DNA of 64,000 nucleotides, from the NCBI GenBank assembly GCA_902801565.1, contig CADCIX010000005.1, forward strand, positions 1 through 64,000, given 5' to 3'. Below the pieces are notes generated by a model. That model made no database searches, was not told where the DNA came from, and worked only from the letters and a program-made list of their open reading frames with translations. This stretch comes from an uncultured Veillonellaceae bacterium (GTDB lineage: Bacteria; Bacillota; Negativicutes; Selenomonadales; Selenomonadaceae). Made by a program: the position numbers and the translations under genes. Shown one piece after another: positions 15,594 through 23,265 of the stretch (position 1 is its first letter; the number at the start of each line of letters is the position of its first letter).

Positions 15594-15833
15594 ATGGCAA
15601 TCAAGGACATTGAGATGGATCGCCGTGACAGTGTGAGTTATCGCAAACTGCTCAAAAGGGGCGGATTCCTTTCTGCAAGCTATCTCTCGGTCAGCGGGAT
15701 TGATGTGGAAAGCCTCAAGAAACTTGCCCGGCAGGGAAAGATTGATGCTGTACGCTGCGCCATCGGGAAGTCCATTCGATGGTATTACCGTGAAAATCAG
15801 GCAGAACTGGCTCATTTGCACGGCGAGGCCTGA
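15594..15833 (+). CDS. Small hypothetical protein, possible helix-turn-helix
   Basis: A 79-residue protein with GGGGGG upstream of the ATG at 15594. The stretch FLSASYLSVSGIDVESLKKLARQGKIDAVR resembles the recognition part of excisionase or MerR-like winged helices, and IGKSIRWYYREN could be the following wing, but the similarity is weak. Upstream in-frame codons fall inside the repeated promoter module and are not used as start. It is transcribed from promoter copy A and followed by a short terminator. Confidence 0.6.
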   Translation: MAIKDIEMDRRDSVSYRKLLKRGGFLSASYLSVSGIDVESLKKLARQGKIDAVRCAIGKSIRWYYRENQAELAHLHGEA

Positions 15834-15887
15834 GGCGGTCTTCGGAGGCAAAGATGCGGATTTGAGCTTATATGATGATGATTTTTC

Positions 15888-15918
15888 AGGGCGTGTTGAA
15901 AGACAAGCCCTTTTTTTC
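15888..15918 (+). terminator. Terminator after the small hypothetical gene
   Basis: AGGGC-G-TGT and ACA-A-GCCCT pair around a short loop, followed by seven T. Confidence 0.6.
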
Positions 15919-15936
15919 CAGGAAGGTTTGAGAGCG

Positions 15937-17097
15937 ATGATGACGGTGCATATGTTCATGGTTCTGGTAGCTGTGGTCATGGTTCTCCTCCTTTTTCTGT
16001 CACTGCAATCGTTGAAATACGTGTTTGATGGGGTGGTTCATCAAGCGGTCTATCGAGGGTTGCTCATCTTTGATGGGCTTTCTGTGTTGGCTATGCTGGT
16101 CGGGCCGTTCTTTTTGCGGGGGGCTTCCTGGACAGGGCCGGTCATCCGTGTCATGTCCGTCGTATTCGTGGCACAGGCTGCCCTGCTGGTCTTCGTTTAT
16201 CTGGCGGTGTTCCTTCGCTGGCTTGTCAGAAGGATGAATTCCTCGGTGCCCTTCAGCCGGAGCCGCCGGAAACTCCTGAAAAGGGCAATTCTCTATCCTG
16301 CGGCAGCGGTGGCGGCTGCAGGGTATGGCGGCGTCTGTGGCGTTGATGCGATGGTGGAGCGGGAGTATCAGATTCCCGTGAAGGATTTGCCGGACAGCCT
16401 GAAGGGCTTCCGCATTGCCCAGCTCAGCGATATCCATCTTGGGATGTTCTTTCCCCTGGAAAAATTGAGGGCGCTCCTTCATCAGACGGCCCAGGGGAAG
16501 CCGGATGCCGTGGTCATCACGGGGGATATCTTCGATGATGTGTCGCTGAACCCGGAGGCGGTGCAGATCGTGGACAGCTTTGCGGGAGAGTTTCCCAGGG
16601 GCATCTGGTACTGCCATGGAAATCATGAGCATTTTCGGGGCATCGAGAGAATCCAGGAGATGCTGGCAGAGACGCAGATCCATTCCCTGGTCAATGCTGC
16701 AGAGACCGTGGTGGAGGGGCCGCGTCCCCTGGTCTTTATCGGGGTGGACTATCCCATGCACCGGGAAGACAAGGCCTTTGAGGTCGACAAGAAATCTTTT
16801 CTGGGCACGGCGATGCAGGAGGTCCCAAAGGATGCGGTGAAGGTCCTTCTGGCGCATCATCCGGAATTCATCGACAACGCGGCGGAGCATGGCGTGGAGC
16901 TCACACTCACCGGCCATACCCATGGCAGCCAGTTCGGCATTTTCGGCATTCCGCTGTTCCCCTTGTTCAAATACACGCGGGGCATGGTGCAGAAAGGCCA
17001 GAGCTATGGCTATGTCCACTGCGGAAACGGCAGCTGGTTCCCCTACCGCATCGGCTGCCCGCCGGAGATCGCCTATTTTACTTTGCGGAAGGGGTGA
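15937..17097 (+). CDS. Membrane-anchored metallophosphoesterase
   Basis: This 386-residue protein has about four N-terminal membrane helices (residues 5-25, 33-55, 60-80, 85-105) and a calcineurin-like phosphoesterase domain from about residue 160. The metal-binding motifs are complete: LSDIHLG, TGDIFDD, CHGNHEHF and LTGHTHGSQFG. Similar proteins (YkoQ/YaeI-like) are thought to act on lipid-linked or membrane substrates. AGGAAGG precedes the ATG at 15937. The start is chosen so that the protein begins with the first membrane helix; a longer upstream frame overlaps the previous gene. The glycosyltransferase gene begins 4 nt after the stop. Confidence 0.88.
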   Translation: MMTVHMFMVLVAVVMVLLLFLSLQSLKYVFDGVVHQAVYRGLLIFDGLSVLAMLVGPFFLRGASWTGPVIRVMSVVFVAQAALLVFVYLAVFLRWLVRRMNSSVPFSRSRRKLLKRAILYPAAAVAAAGYGGVCGVDAMVEREYQIPVKDLPDSLKGFRIAQLSDIHLGMFFPLEKLRALLHQTAQGKPDAVVITGDIFDDVSLNPEAVQIVDSFAGEFPRGIWYCHGNHEHFRGIERIQEMLAETQIHSLVNAAETVVEGPRPLVFIGVDYPMHREDKAFEVDKKSFLGTAMQEVPKDAVKVLLAHHPEFIDNAAEHGVELTLTGHTHGSQFGIFGIPLFPLFKYTRGMVQKGQSYGYVHCGNGSWFPYRIGCPPEIAYFTLRKG

Positions 17098-17101
17098 GGG
17101 A

Positions 17102-18046
17102 ATGGATTTTGTGGAGCAAAAGCAGGAACTCCTTCCCGGTCTTGTCAGCATCATGATACCGACCTATGAGCGGCCCGTTTTCTTTGAGAAGGCGTTGCAG
17201 AGTGCCCTTTCCCAGACCTATTCTTACTATGAGGTCATTGTCTGTGACAACAGCCGCGACGAGGAAACGGCGGTCCTCATGCAGAAGTACCGGTCCAATT
17301 CCCATGTGCGGTACGTGAGGAACCGGGAGGCCAGGACGAAGGCGGAGAACTTCATGCCCTTTGAGCATCTGGCACGGGGGGAGTATCTGCAGTGGCTCAT
17401 GGATGACGATATTCTTGCACCGGGGAAGCTCAGCCTCATGGTCCGCTGCTTCAAGAAGGAACCGAAGGTGGTTCTGGTGACATCCCGGAGGGGAATGATT
17501 GATGCCGAGGACAATTACCTTGGGCAGAGGGCCCAGGAACTTCAGATTGACGGCCTTTATGGTGTGTACACGGGAAGGGAGCTCGGGAACTGTATGCTGG
17601 AGGACTATGTGAATCCCATCGGCGAGCCTTCGGCAGCCCTTTTCCGTCGCAGGGATCTCAGGAACCACTACTGGAGGGCGGAATCCCGGGGCTACCGGGC
17701 CATCTCCGACGTGGCCATGTGGCTGGAGCTTCTGGAAAAGGGGGAATGCGCCGTTTTTCGCGAGCCCCTGAGCCTCTACCGTCGCCACGAAGCGCAGGAA
17801 GGGCAGAAGGACGATGTCATTCTCCTGAGCCGGATCGAGTGGTTCCACCTGGCGACGGAGTATTACGACAGAAGGATCTTCCTGGAGCGATGGGGGAGCT
17901 ATACCCGCCTCATGAACGGCCTGTGCAAGGAGTACGAGACGGTCATCTGGCCGGAGAGGAAGCGCTTCTCCCTCTGTCCCAACTGGGAGAGATATCTGCT
18001 CTGCATCTGGAAGATGCGGGGGCTGCTGGACAACGGCCCCGCATGA
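17102..18046 (+). CDS. Family 2 glycosyltransferase
   Basis: A GT-A fold glycosyltransferase of 314 residues. The N-terminus LVSIMIPTYERPVFFEKAL and the metal-binding LMDDDIL (about residue 101) are typical of GT2 enzymes; a nucleotide-sugar is the expected donor. GGGGTGAGGG, overlapping the upstream stop, is the ribosome-binding site. The gene follows a metallophosphoesterase and precedes a radical SAM gene with short gaps, so these form an operon. The acceptor is unknown; its position 3 kb before the flagellin locus allows a role in filament glycosylation, but surface polysaccharide is equally possible. Confidence 0.88.
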   Translation: MDFVEQKQELLPGLVSIMIPTYERPVFFEKALQSALSQTYSYYEVIVCDNSRDEETAVLMQKYRSNSHVRYVRNREARTKAENFMPFEHLARGEYLQWLMDDDILAPGKLSLMVRCFKKEPKVVLVTSRRGMIDAEDNYLGQRAQELQIDGLYGVYTGRELGNCMLEDYVNPIGEPSAALFRRRDLRNHYWRAESRGYRAISDVAMWLELLEKGECAVFREPLSLYRRHEAQEGQKDDVILLSRIEWFHLATEYYDRRIFLERWGSYTRLMNGLCKEYETVIWPERKRFSLCPNWERYLLCIWKMRGLLDNGPA

Positions 18047-18062
18047 GACGGGAGGCATGGAA

Positions 18063-18722
18063 ATGATTGTATATGCAACACACAAGGGCGGGAAGTATCT
18101 GCCCCTGGAGGAGAGCCTGCGGGTGCAGCCGGAGGGCAGGAGGAACCTCTACGTGAACCTCACGAACCGCTGCAACTGCTCCTGCGTGTTCTGCCTGCGC
18201 ACCATGAAGAAGATGGCGGAGGAGTCCACCCTCTGGCTGAAGGAGGAGCCCTCGGCGGAGGAGGTCAAGGCGGAGCTTGACCGGGTGCCCTGGGAATACA
18301 TCAGGGAGGTCGTGTTCTGCGGCTTCGGGGAGCCGACCCAGAGGCAGGAGGTGCTGACAGAGCTCCTGCGCTATGTGAAGGAGAAGCATCCGGGCATGCC
18401 CACGCGGCTCAATACCAACGGCCTTGGGGAGCTGGAATACGGGCGGGAGATTGCCGCGGACTTCGAGGGGATCCTGGACACGGTGTCCATCAGCCTCAAT
18501 GCCTCCAATGCGGAGCGCTATCTGGAGCTCACCCGGGCGAAATACGGCATGGCATCCTTCGAGGGCATGCTTGCCTTTGCGGAGCATTGCAAGAAATACA
18601 TCCCCCATGTGGTGCTGACCGTCGTGGACCAGGTGGAGAACGCCGACGAGATCGCCCGCTGCCGGGAAATCTGCAAGGAGCGGGGGCTCACCTTGCGCGT
18701 CAGGGAATATGAGGATTCGTGA
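18063..18722 (+). CDS. Radical SAM protein of the TatD-linked type
   Basis: The 219-residue protein begins with IVYATHKGGKYLPL and carries the radical SAM cluster motif CNCSCVFC (CxxxCxxC) in YVNLTNRCNCSCVFCLR, followed by the glycine motif FCGFGEPTQR. This pattern matches the family usually encoded beside or fused to TatD nucleases. No tatD gene is present in the window, which is unusual for the family. ATG 18063 is preferred over 18057 because GGGAGG lies 7 nt before it. It sits between two glycosyltransferase genes; whether it modifies a sugar, a peptide or something else is not known. Confidence 0.85.
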   Translation: MIVYATHKGGKYLPLEESLRVQPEGRRNLYVNLTNRCNCSCVFCLRTMKKMAEESTLWLKEEPSAEEVKAELDRVPWEYIREVVFCGFGEPTQRQEVLTELLRYVKEKHPGMPTRLNTNGLGELEYGREIAADFEGILDTVSISLNASNAERYLELTRAKYGMASFEGMLAFAEHCKKYIPHVVLTVVDQVENADEIARCREICKERGLTLRVREYEDS

Positions 18723-18783
18723 TTCCGGTGCGTCGGTGGGGAAGCAACATTACAGGAGATGAGGATGGAAAGGAAGTGGAACA

Positions 18784-20097
18784 TTGGCAAAAGTGATGTA
18801 CAGTGTCCTGCTGTTTGTGAAGGATGAATCTTACGAGGAGGACTTGGAATCGACCATAGGGGCGATCCAGCAGCAGATGGGGGAGCACATCTACGAGATT
18901 TTTCTCGTATCCCATATGGAATTGGCTCCTTGGAGAGACATACGGATTTTTCCGGTCAAAGAGGCCATGGAGGAGATCAGCGGCAAATACGTGCTCTTTC
19001 TTTCGGCGGAGACTTTTCTGGTGGGGGATTCCCTTGCCAGGATGCGGCAACTGTTGGAGGATAATCGGGGGGTTGGTGCTGCAGGGCCTTTTTTGAACCG
19101 TTCCCATAATGGCTTCCAGCAGTGTTTCCCAGGGAAGGCATACAAGAGCATCCGGGAGTTGCAGGAAATGATCGGGACATGGCAGGAGCGTGATGCTGCA
19201 GAGAATAAACGTGTCATGCACTTGGATGACCATTGTCTGTTGGTTCGTCGCAGTGCCTTGCTGGAGGCGGGGGCACCGGACGGGCGGATTCCCGGAATGT
19301 GGGCATCGGACTTCTCGTTGCGGCTTTTGCTGGCCGGTTATCGGTTGCGGATTTGCGGGACGGCATACGCCCATTGCGACAGGCAAGCATTTTCCGAGGA
19401 GGAAAGGCAGCTTGGAAGAGAAGCCTTTCATGAAAAGTGGGGGTTCCATTGTGGCTACAGCATGAATATTCGGGATTCACTGCTGGGCACAGTGGATGTC
19501 CGCAGAAAGGGAATCCGAGTGCTGGATCTCGGTTGTGCATGCGGGGGTACGCTTATGTGGCTGCGGGAGGTCAATCCATCGGCAGAGCTTTACGGCATTG
19601 AGTTCAACAGCACTGCTGCGTGGGTGGCAAAGACTTGGGGACAAGTCCTGAACGTGGATCTTGAGACATGGGACGATCCCGAATGGAGAGGGAAGTTTGA
19701 CATCATCATCATGGGGGACATTCTCGAGCATCTCAGGGATACAGAAGGTGTTTTGAAAAAAGTGAATGGCTGGTTGAAGCCGGATGGGCAGGTGCTCCTC
19801 AGCGTGCCGAATGTCATGCACATCTCGGTTTTGCACGACTTGCTTCGGCTTGGCCGGTGGCACTACCAGGAAGAAGGGATTCTCGACCGTACCCATCTGC
19901 GCTTTTTCACAAGGAAGGAGATTGTGGACTATGTGCAGGAGGCGGGGTTTGCGATTCAGGACATGATGCATAGTGAGGTGAAGCTTTGCGATGCATGGCA
20001 GGATGTGCTGGATGCCCTGAAGGGAAGTGTTGTGCAGGATGGCTGGGAAGACTGCCTTGCCGTGCAATGGATTCTTGTTTTGGGGAAAGGACAATAG
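18784..20097 (+). CDS. Glycosyltransferase-like/SAM methyltransferase fusion
   Basis: Residues 1-215 resemble a reduced GT2 domain: YSVLLFVKDESYEEDLESTI at the start and MWASDFSLRLLLAGYRLRIC near 180, with no clear DxD motif. Residues 235-437 are a class I methyltransferase with VLDLGCACGGTLMW (motif I), MGDILEHLRD and LKPDGQVLLSVPNV. A TTG start at 18784 is preceded by AAGGAAG at good distance; the next alternative is ATG 18796. Such fusions are common in clusters that build methylated surface glycans. Its end faces the leftward structured RNA and they share a hairpin. Confidence 0.82.
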   Translation: MAKVMYSVLLFVKDESYEEDLESTIGAIQQQMGEHIYEIFLVSHMELAPWRDIRIFPVKEAMEEISGKYVLFLSAETFLVGDSLARMRQLLEDNRGVGAAGPFLNRSHNGFQQCFPGKAYKSIRELQEMIGTWQERDAAENKRVMHLDDHCLLVRRSALLEAGAPDGRIPGMWASDFSLRLLLAGYRLRICGTAYAHCDRQAFSEEERQLGREAFHEKWGFHCGYSMNIRDSLLGTVDVRRKGIRVLDLGCACGGTLMWLREVNPSAELYGIEFNSTAAWVAKTWGQVLNVDLETWDDPEWRGKFDIIIMGDILEHLRDTEGVLKKVNGWLKPDGQVLLSVPNVMHISVLHDLLRLGRWHYQEEGILDRTHLRFFTRKEIVDYVQEAGFAIQDMMHSEVKLCDAWQDVLDALKGSVVQDGWEDCLAVQWILVLGKGQ

Positions 20098-20104
20098 CGG
20101 ACAC

Positions 20105-20449
20105 AAAAATAAACCGGCTTGCAACAATGCTGCAAGCCGGTTTACACGTGAATGACCATACATGAATAACCTCGTGTCTCGTTTCTTCCTGTCCGATGAC
20201 GGTGCGCATGACGATTCCATATAGCCTCAGATACAAATCCCGGCAGAGCCGACCTCACATCCTTGCCTCGATGGACATCCTCTCACTCCACAGGCGGCAC
20301 TCATCAGCCAGTCCGAAGGGTCTCCAGTCCGACAATCATCAATAGACATCCCACCCTTTCAACGACGAGAGAAGAGCCTCTTTCGGCTGCCGCTGCCACA
20401 TTCCCATCAGGGATCTTTCCTGTGGCTCGCTGGCCATTCCCCTCTGCTT
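20105..20449 (-). ncRNA. Candidate structured non-coding RNA of about 345 nt
   Basis: A leftward sigma-70 promoter (TTGCCA at 20479-20484, 17-nt spacer, TATAAT at 20456-20461) would start transcription near 20449, and the hairpin at 20111-20143 followed by U-rich sequence would end it. No convincing protein fits: the best frame has 32 codons with its Shine-Dalgarno sequence one base from the ATG. The ends can close on each other, GAATGGCCA (20431-20439) with TGGTCATTC (20150-20158), just before the terminator. Inside, GCCAC/GTGGC encloses CCC-TGAT-GGG, and AGCC/GGCT forms another stem. It does not match the conserved parts of RNase P RNA, tmRNA or SRP RNA that I know; 6S RNA or a novel class remain possible. 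Confidence 0.6.
20111..20143. terminator. Bidirectional hairpin between the methyltransferase gene and the ncRNA
   Basis: AAACCGGCTTGCA (20111-20123) and TGCAAGCCGGTTT (20131-20143) form a 13-bp stem. On the minus strand it is followed by TATTTTTGTG, a good terminator for the leftward RNA; on the plus strand only TTT follows. Confidence 0.85.
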
Positions 20450-20455
20450 GTTAAA

Positions 20456-20484
20456 ATTATAGCATAGATTTGGAGGCTTGGCAA
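20456..20484 (-). promoter_or_regulatory. Sigma-70 promoter of the candidate ncRNA
   Basis: On the minus strand TTGCCA and TATAAT are spaced by exactly 17 nt. It diverges from the flagellin promoters. Confidence 0.75.
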
Positions 20485-20531
20485 GATTCTGATAAAAATA
20501 ATTTGTCGGCCCAAAAAATTTCAAAAAAGGC

Positions 20532-20558
20532 TTAAGTTTTTCCAGAAACTGCCGATAT
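20532..20558 (+). promoter_or_regulatory. Sigma-28 promoter 1 of the major flagellin
   Basis: TTAA (20532-20535), a 15-nt spacer and GCCGATAT (20551-20558) match the flagellar sigma-28/SigD consensus. The surrounding 55 bp are duplicated downstream. Confidence 0.8.
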
Positions 20559-20622
20559 ATATAACAGAATAGGGAAAACCAATATGGTTCACGAAAAAAA
20601 TCGAAAAAATTTCAAAAACCAC

Positions 20623-20649
20623 TTAAGTTTTTCCGAAAACCGCCGATAT
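20623..20649 (+). promoter_or_regulatory. Sigma-28 promoter 2 of the major flagellin
   Basis: TTAA (20623-20626), 15 nt, and GCCGATAT (20642-20649). The unit from AAAAAATTTCAAAAA to GCCGATATATA repeats the first promoter with only a few changes. Confidence 0.82.
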
Positions 20650-20689
20650 ATAAGGCAGAGATACAGATAATCAGCAGGCAGGCCGGAGT

Positions 20690-20812
20690 TCCCCGAGGGC
20701 CAGCTAGCAGCCGGAGGGCAAGGAAAGCGTGCTTGCTATTATACAACCAATGACGGTCATGGAAGGCCGTTGAGGAATAAACAACTGAAAAGAATCAGGG
20801 AGGAATTAATCA
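20690..20812 (+). promoter_or_regulatory. Flagellin leader with candidate CsrA sites
   Basis: The 150-nt leader contains several GGA motifs in or near hairpin loops: GCAAG-GAAAGCGTG-CTTGC (20718-20736), ACGG-TCATGGAAGG-CCGT (20753-20770) and the Shine-Dalgarno CAGGGAGGA (20797-20805). CsrA blocks such sites in Bacillus hag mRNA, and fliW and csrA are encoded 23 kb downstream. Binding itself is inferred. Confidence 0.5.
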
Positions 20813-23178
20813 TGGCAATGGTAGTAAAGAACAACATGTCGGCAATCAGCACTCTGAACACGCTGAACAGGAACTCGGCTTCTCTCACGAAGAGCCTCGC
20901 GAAGGTCTCCAGCGGCATGCGCATCAACGGCGCAGCCGATGACGCTTCCGGGTACGCCATCTCCGAGCGCATGCGCGTCCAGATCCGCTCCCTCGACCAG
21001 GACAACCGCAATACCCAGAACGGCAACAGCATGATGAAGGTTGCTGAGGGTGCTGTCAGCTCCACCGTTGAGATCCTGAAGACTCTCAAGGAGAAGGTCA
21101 TCAATGCAGCCAACGACACGAACACCGATGCTGACCGTGCCACGGTTCAGAAGGAACTCGATCAGTCCATCGACCAGATTGACGACAATGCCAACATGAC
21201 CTACAACGGCAAGTACCTTGTGGACGGTTCCAAGAACAAGGCGGGCGATGCTACCTACACGTCCCTCACGAACCAGAGCCTGTCCACGGACACCACGGCA
21301 GCGACGAAATTGACGGAGCTCAAGAGCCGCAGCGGTGATGATCTCCAGATCCAGTCCACGGACAAGATCACGGTATCCTATGTGCAGCAGGGCAAGACCT
21401 ACTCCACCAGCTTCCAGGTAGGGGACAAGACGTTGCAGGATATCTTTACCGAGGCTGAGAATATCGATACCAACTCCAAGACCTTTGCTGCTGCGGACAA
21501 CAAGAGCGTTGCCTCTGCACTGGACACGAAGGCTGCAAACAGCGCCGACAAGGCTGCCGTGGATGCAACGGTGAATTATCTCCGTTCGGCTCTTGGCAGA
21601 GCTACCACCGAGGGGACTGTTGGTGCGGCTGCTAGTATGTCGAGCGGGCTTGAGTTCACTACGCTTGTATCGGCTACTAATGACTTGGGCACTAATCCTC
21701 CGAACTATACGCTCAAGGTTTCCACTGCTGACAAGACGGATGATTTGGGTACGAAGAGGAAAGTGGCGACGAGCCTTGGTACGGTAAACGGCGAAATCTA
21801 CAAGGATCTCAAGTCTGCGGCGAATGCCGCGACCACGGCGTATTCGGCACTGAAATCCCAGACGGATGTGCTCAAGAATGCGCTTGCTAACGAGCCGGCG
21901 AACAGTGCCCAGCATACATGGGACGGAGAACCGGGGTCTCTTGATAACGATGCCATCCAGTCGATCATCGCAAATGGGAACGAACAGACCAAGGCAGCCT
22001 ATGCGACCTACAAGGAAAATCTCCAGGCATGGAAGGACGCAGATGCCAAGGCGAAAGAGGCACTTTCCACATACAATTCCAGCCTCAACGAATTGTCGGC
22101 TCTGGAAAAGGAGAAGACCTATCTGGATAAGCGTTCCACCTATGACAAGAACGTCAATACCATGTTGACGGATCTCGAGGATGCGGCCAGCGATACCAGC
22201 AAGGAAGTAAAGTATACGGATGCAGATGGCAAGGTGCAGACGTCTGCTGCAGGCGACAAAAGCCGTTCGGCATTCATCAAGGATATGGTGAATGATCTTC
22301 GTTCCCAGCTTACGAATGCTGACGTCGCAGGGACAGCGGATGCGGCGACGGCCATTGTCCAGTCCATCACGATCGATGGTGCGGCGGCAACGGCTGATAC
22401 TCAGGTAGCTCCGTTCTCCAATTCGGCAGGTAATGTGCTAACGGCCGGCGGTGATGTCAATGACGCATATGGAAAGCTTAAGGATGCTTCCACGGATCTT
22501 GAGCGTGCCCACAGTGACCAGCTGAAGAAATTCACTGGGCCGCAGCTGATTTCTGGCAGTGATATCGGTATTGACGGATCCGGCAAGAAGATTTCTACCG
22601 CCAGCGGCGATAACGCCATCACTGTCACGGCTGCCAACAGTGGCGTGGAAGGCCAGATTGCAGGTTTCACCATCCGCATCACCGATGAGAACGACAACAC
22701 GAAGAAGTCCGCCCAGGCATCCCTGGATGACTTCAACGAGACTATCCGCGGGCAGAACAAGTCCGAGGACAATGCCATCAGCCTCCAGACGGGCACGAAG
22801 GCGAACCAGACCATCCGTGTGGCTCTCACCGACATGCGCTCCCAGGCTCTCGGCCTCAAGGGTTCCGACGGCTCCACGCTGAACATCGGCACCCGCGAGA
22901 ATGCCAATGCGGCCATCAATGTTTTGGACAATGCGCTCCAGAAGGCACTTGACCAGCAGACCACCATCGGTGCTGTCCAGAGCCGCTTGGAGTACACCAG
23001 CTCCAACCTGACCACGGCCAGCGAGAACGTGACGGCTTCCGAGTCCACGATCCGCGATGCCGACATGGCAAAAGAGATGACCGAGTACACGAAGAACAAT
23101 GTTCTTCTGCAGGCTGCACAGTCCATGCTCAGCCAGGCGAACCAGAACAGCTCCGCTGTCCTCTCGCTCCTCCAGTAA
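20812..23178 (+). CDS. Major flagellin (788 residues)
   Basis: The conserved N-terminal D0/D1 region (residues 1-140: NNMSAISTLNTLNRNSASL, SSGMRINGAADDASGYAISE) and C-terminal region (residues 690-788: TASENVTASESTIRDADMAKEM, ending SVLSLLQ) are typical. Between them lie about 500 variable residues, partly long helical and alanine-rich (KENLQAWKDADAKAKEALST), making this far larger than the usual 270-500 residues. Such inserts form surface-exposed D2/D3 domains and are common glycosylation sites. ATG 20812 lies 8 nt after GGGAGGA. Two sigma-28 promoters and a structured leader precede it, and a strong terminator follows, so it is expressed separately from the genes downstream. Confidence 0.96.
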   Translation: MAMVVKNNMSAISTLNTLNRNSASLTKSLAKVSSGMRINGAADDASGYAISERMRVQIRSLDQDNRNTQNGNSMMKVAEGAVSSTVEILKTLKEKVINAANDTNTDADRATVQKELDQSIDQIDDNANMTYNGKYLVDGSKNKAGDATYTSLTNQSLSTDTTAATKLTELKSRSGDDLQIQSTDKITVSYVQQGKTYSTSFQVGDKTLQDIFTEAENIDTNSKTFAAADNKSVASALDTKAANSADKAAVDATVNYLRSALGRATTEGTVGAAASMSSGLEFTTLVSATNDLGTNPPNYTLKVSTADKTDDLGTKRKVATSLGTVNGEIYKDLKSAANAATTAYSALKSQTDVLKNALANEPANSAQHTWDGEPGSLDNDAIQSIIANGNEQTKAAYATYKENLQAWKDADAKAKEALSTYNSSLNELSALEKEKTYLDKRSTYDKNVNTMLTDLEDAASDTSKEVKYTDADGKVQTSAAGDKSRSAFIKDMVNDLRSQLTNADVAGTADAATAIVQSITIDGAAATADTQVAPFSNSAGNVLTAGGDVNDAYGKLKDASTDLERAHSDQLKKFTGPQLISGSDIGIDGSGKKISTASGDNAITVTAANSGVEGQIAGFTIRITDENDNTKKSAQASLDDFNETIRGQNKSEDNAISLQTGTKANQTIRVALTDMRSQALGLKGSDGSTLNIGTRENANAAINVLDNALQKALDQQTTIGAVQSRLEYTSSNLTTASENVTASESTIRDADMAKEMTEYTKNNVLLQAAQSMLSQANQNSSAVLSLLQ

Positions 23179-23199
23179 TCTCCAGGATTGCTCCAGAGA

Positions 23200-23228
23200 A
23201 AGCCTCCCCGAAAGGGGAGGCTTTTTTG
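23200..23228 (+). terminator. Terminator after the major flagellin
   Basis: AAGCCTCCCC, loop GAAA, GGGGAGGCTT and a run of six T. Confidence 0.95.
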
Positions 23229-23265
23229 CGAGGACAGTGTTTTGATAAGATGAGAGGATGGTTTT

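Noticed and set aside
20339-20434. 32-codon frame inside the candidate ncRNA
   Set aside because: Its AGAGGGG lies one base before the ATG, too close for a ribosome-binding site, and the peptide has no known pattern. A translated leader is not fully excluded.
20105-20449. Known RNA classes (RNase P, tmRNA, SRP, c-di-GMP-I riboswitch) for the ncRNA
   Set aside because: None of the conserved core sequences that I know for these classes could be found on either strand.
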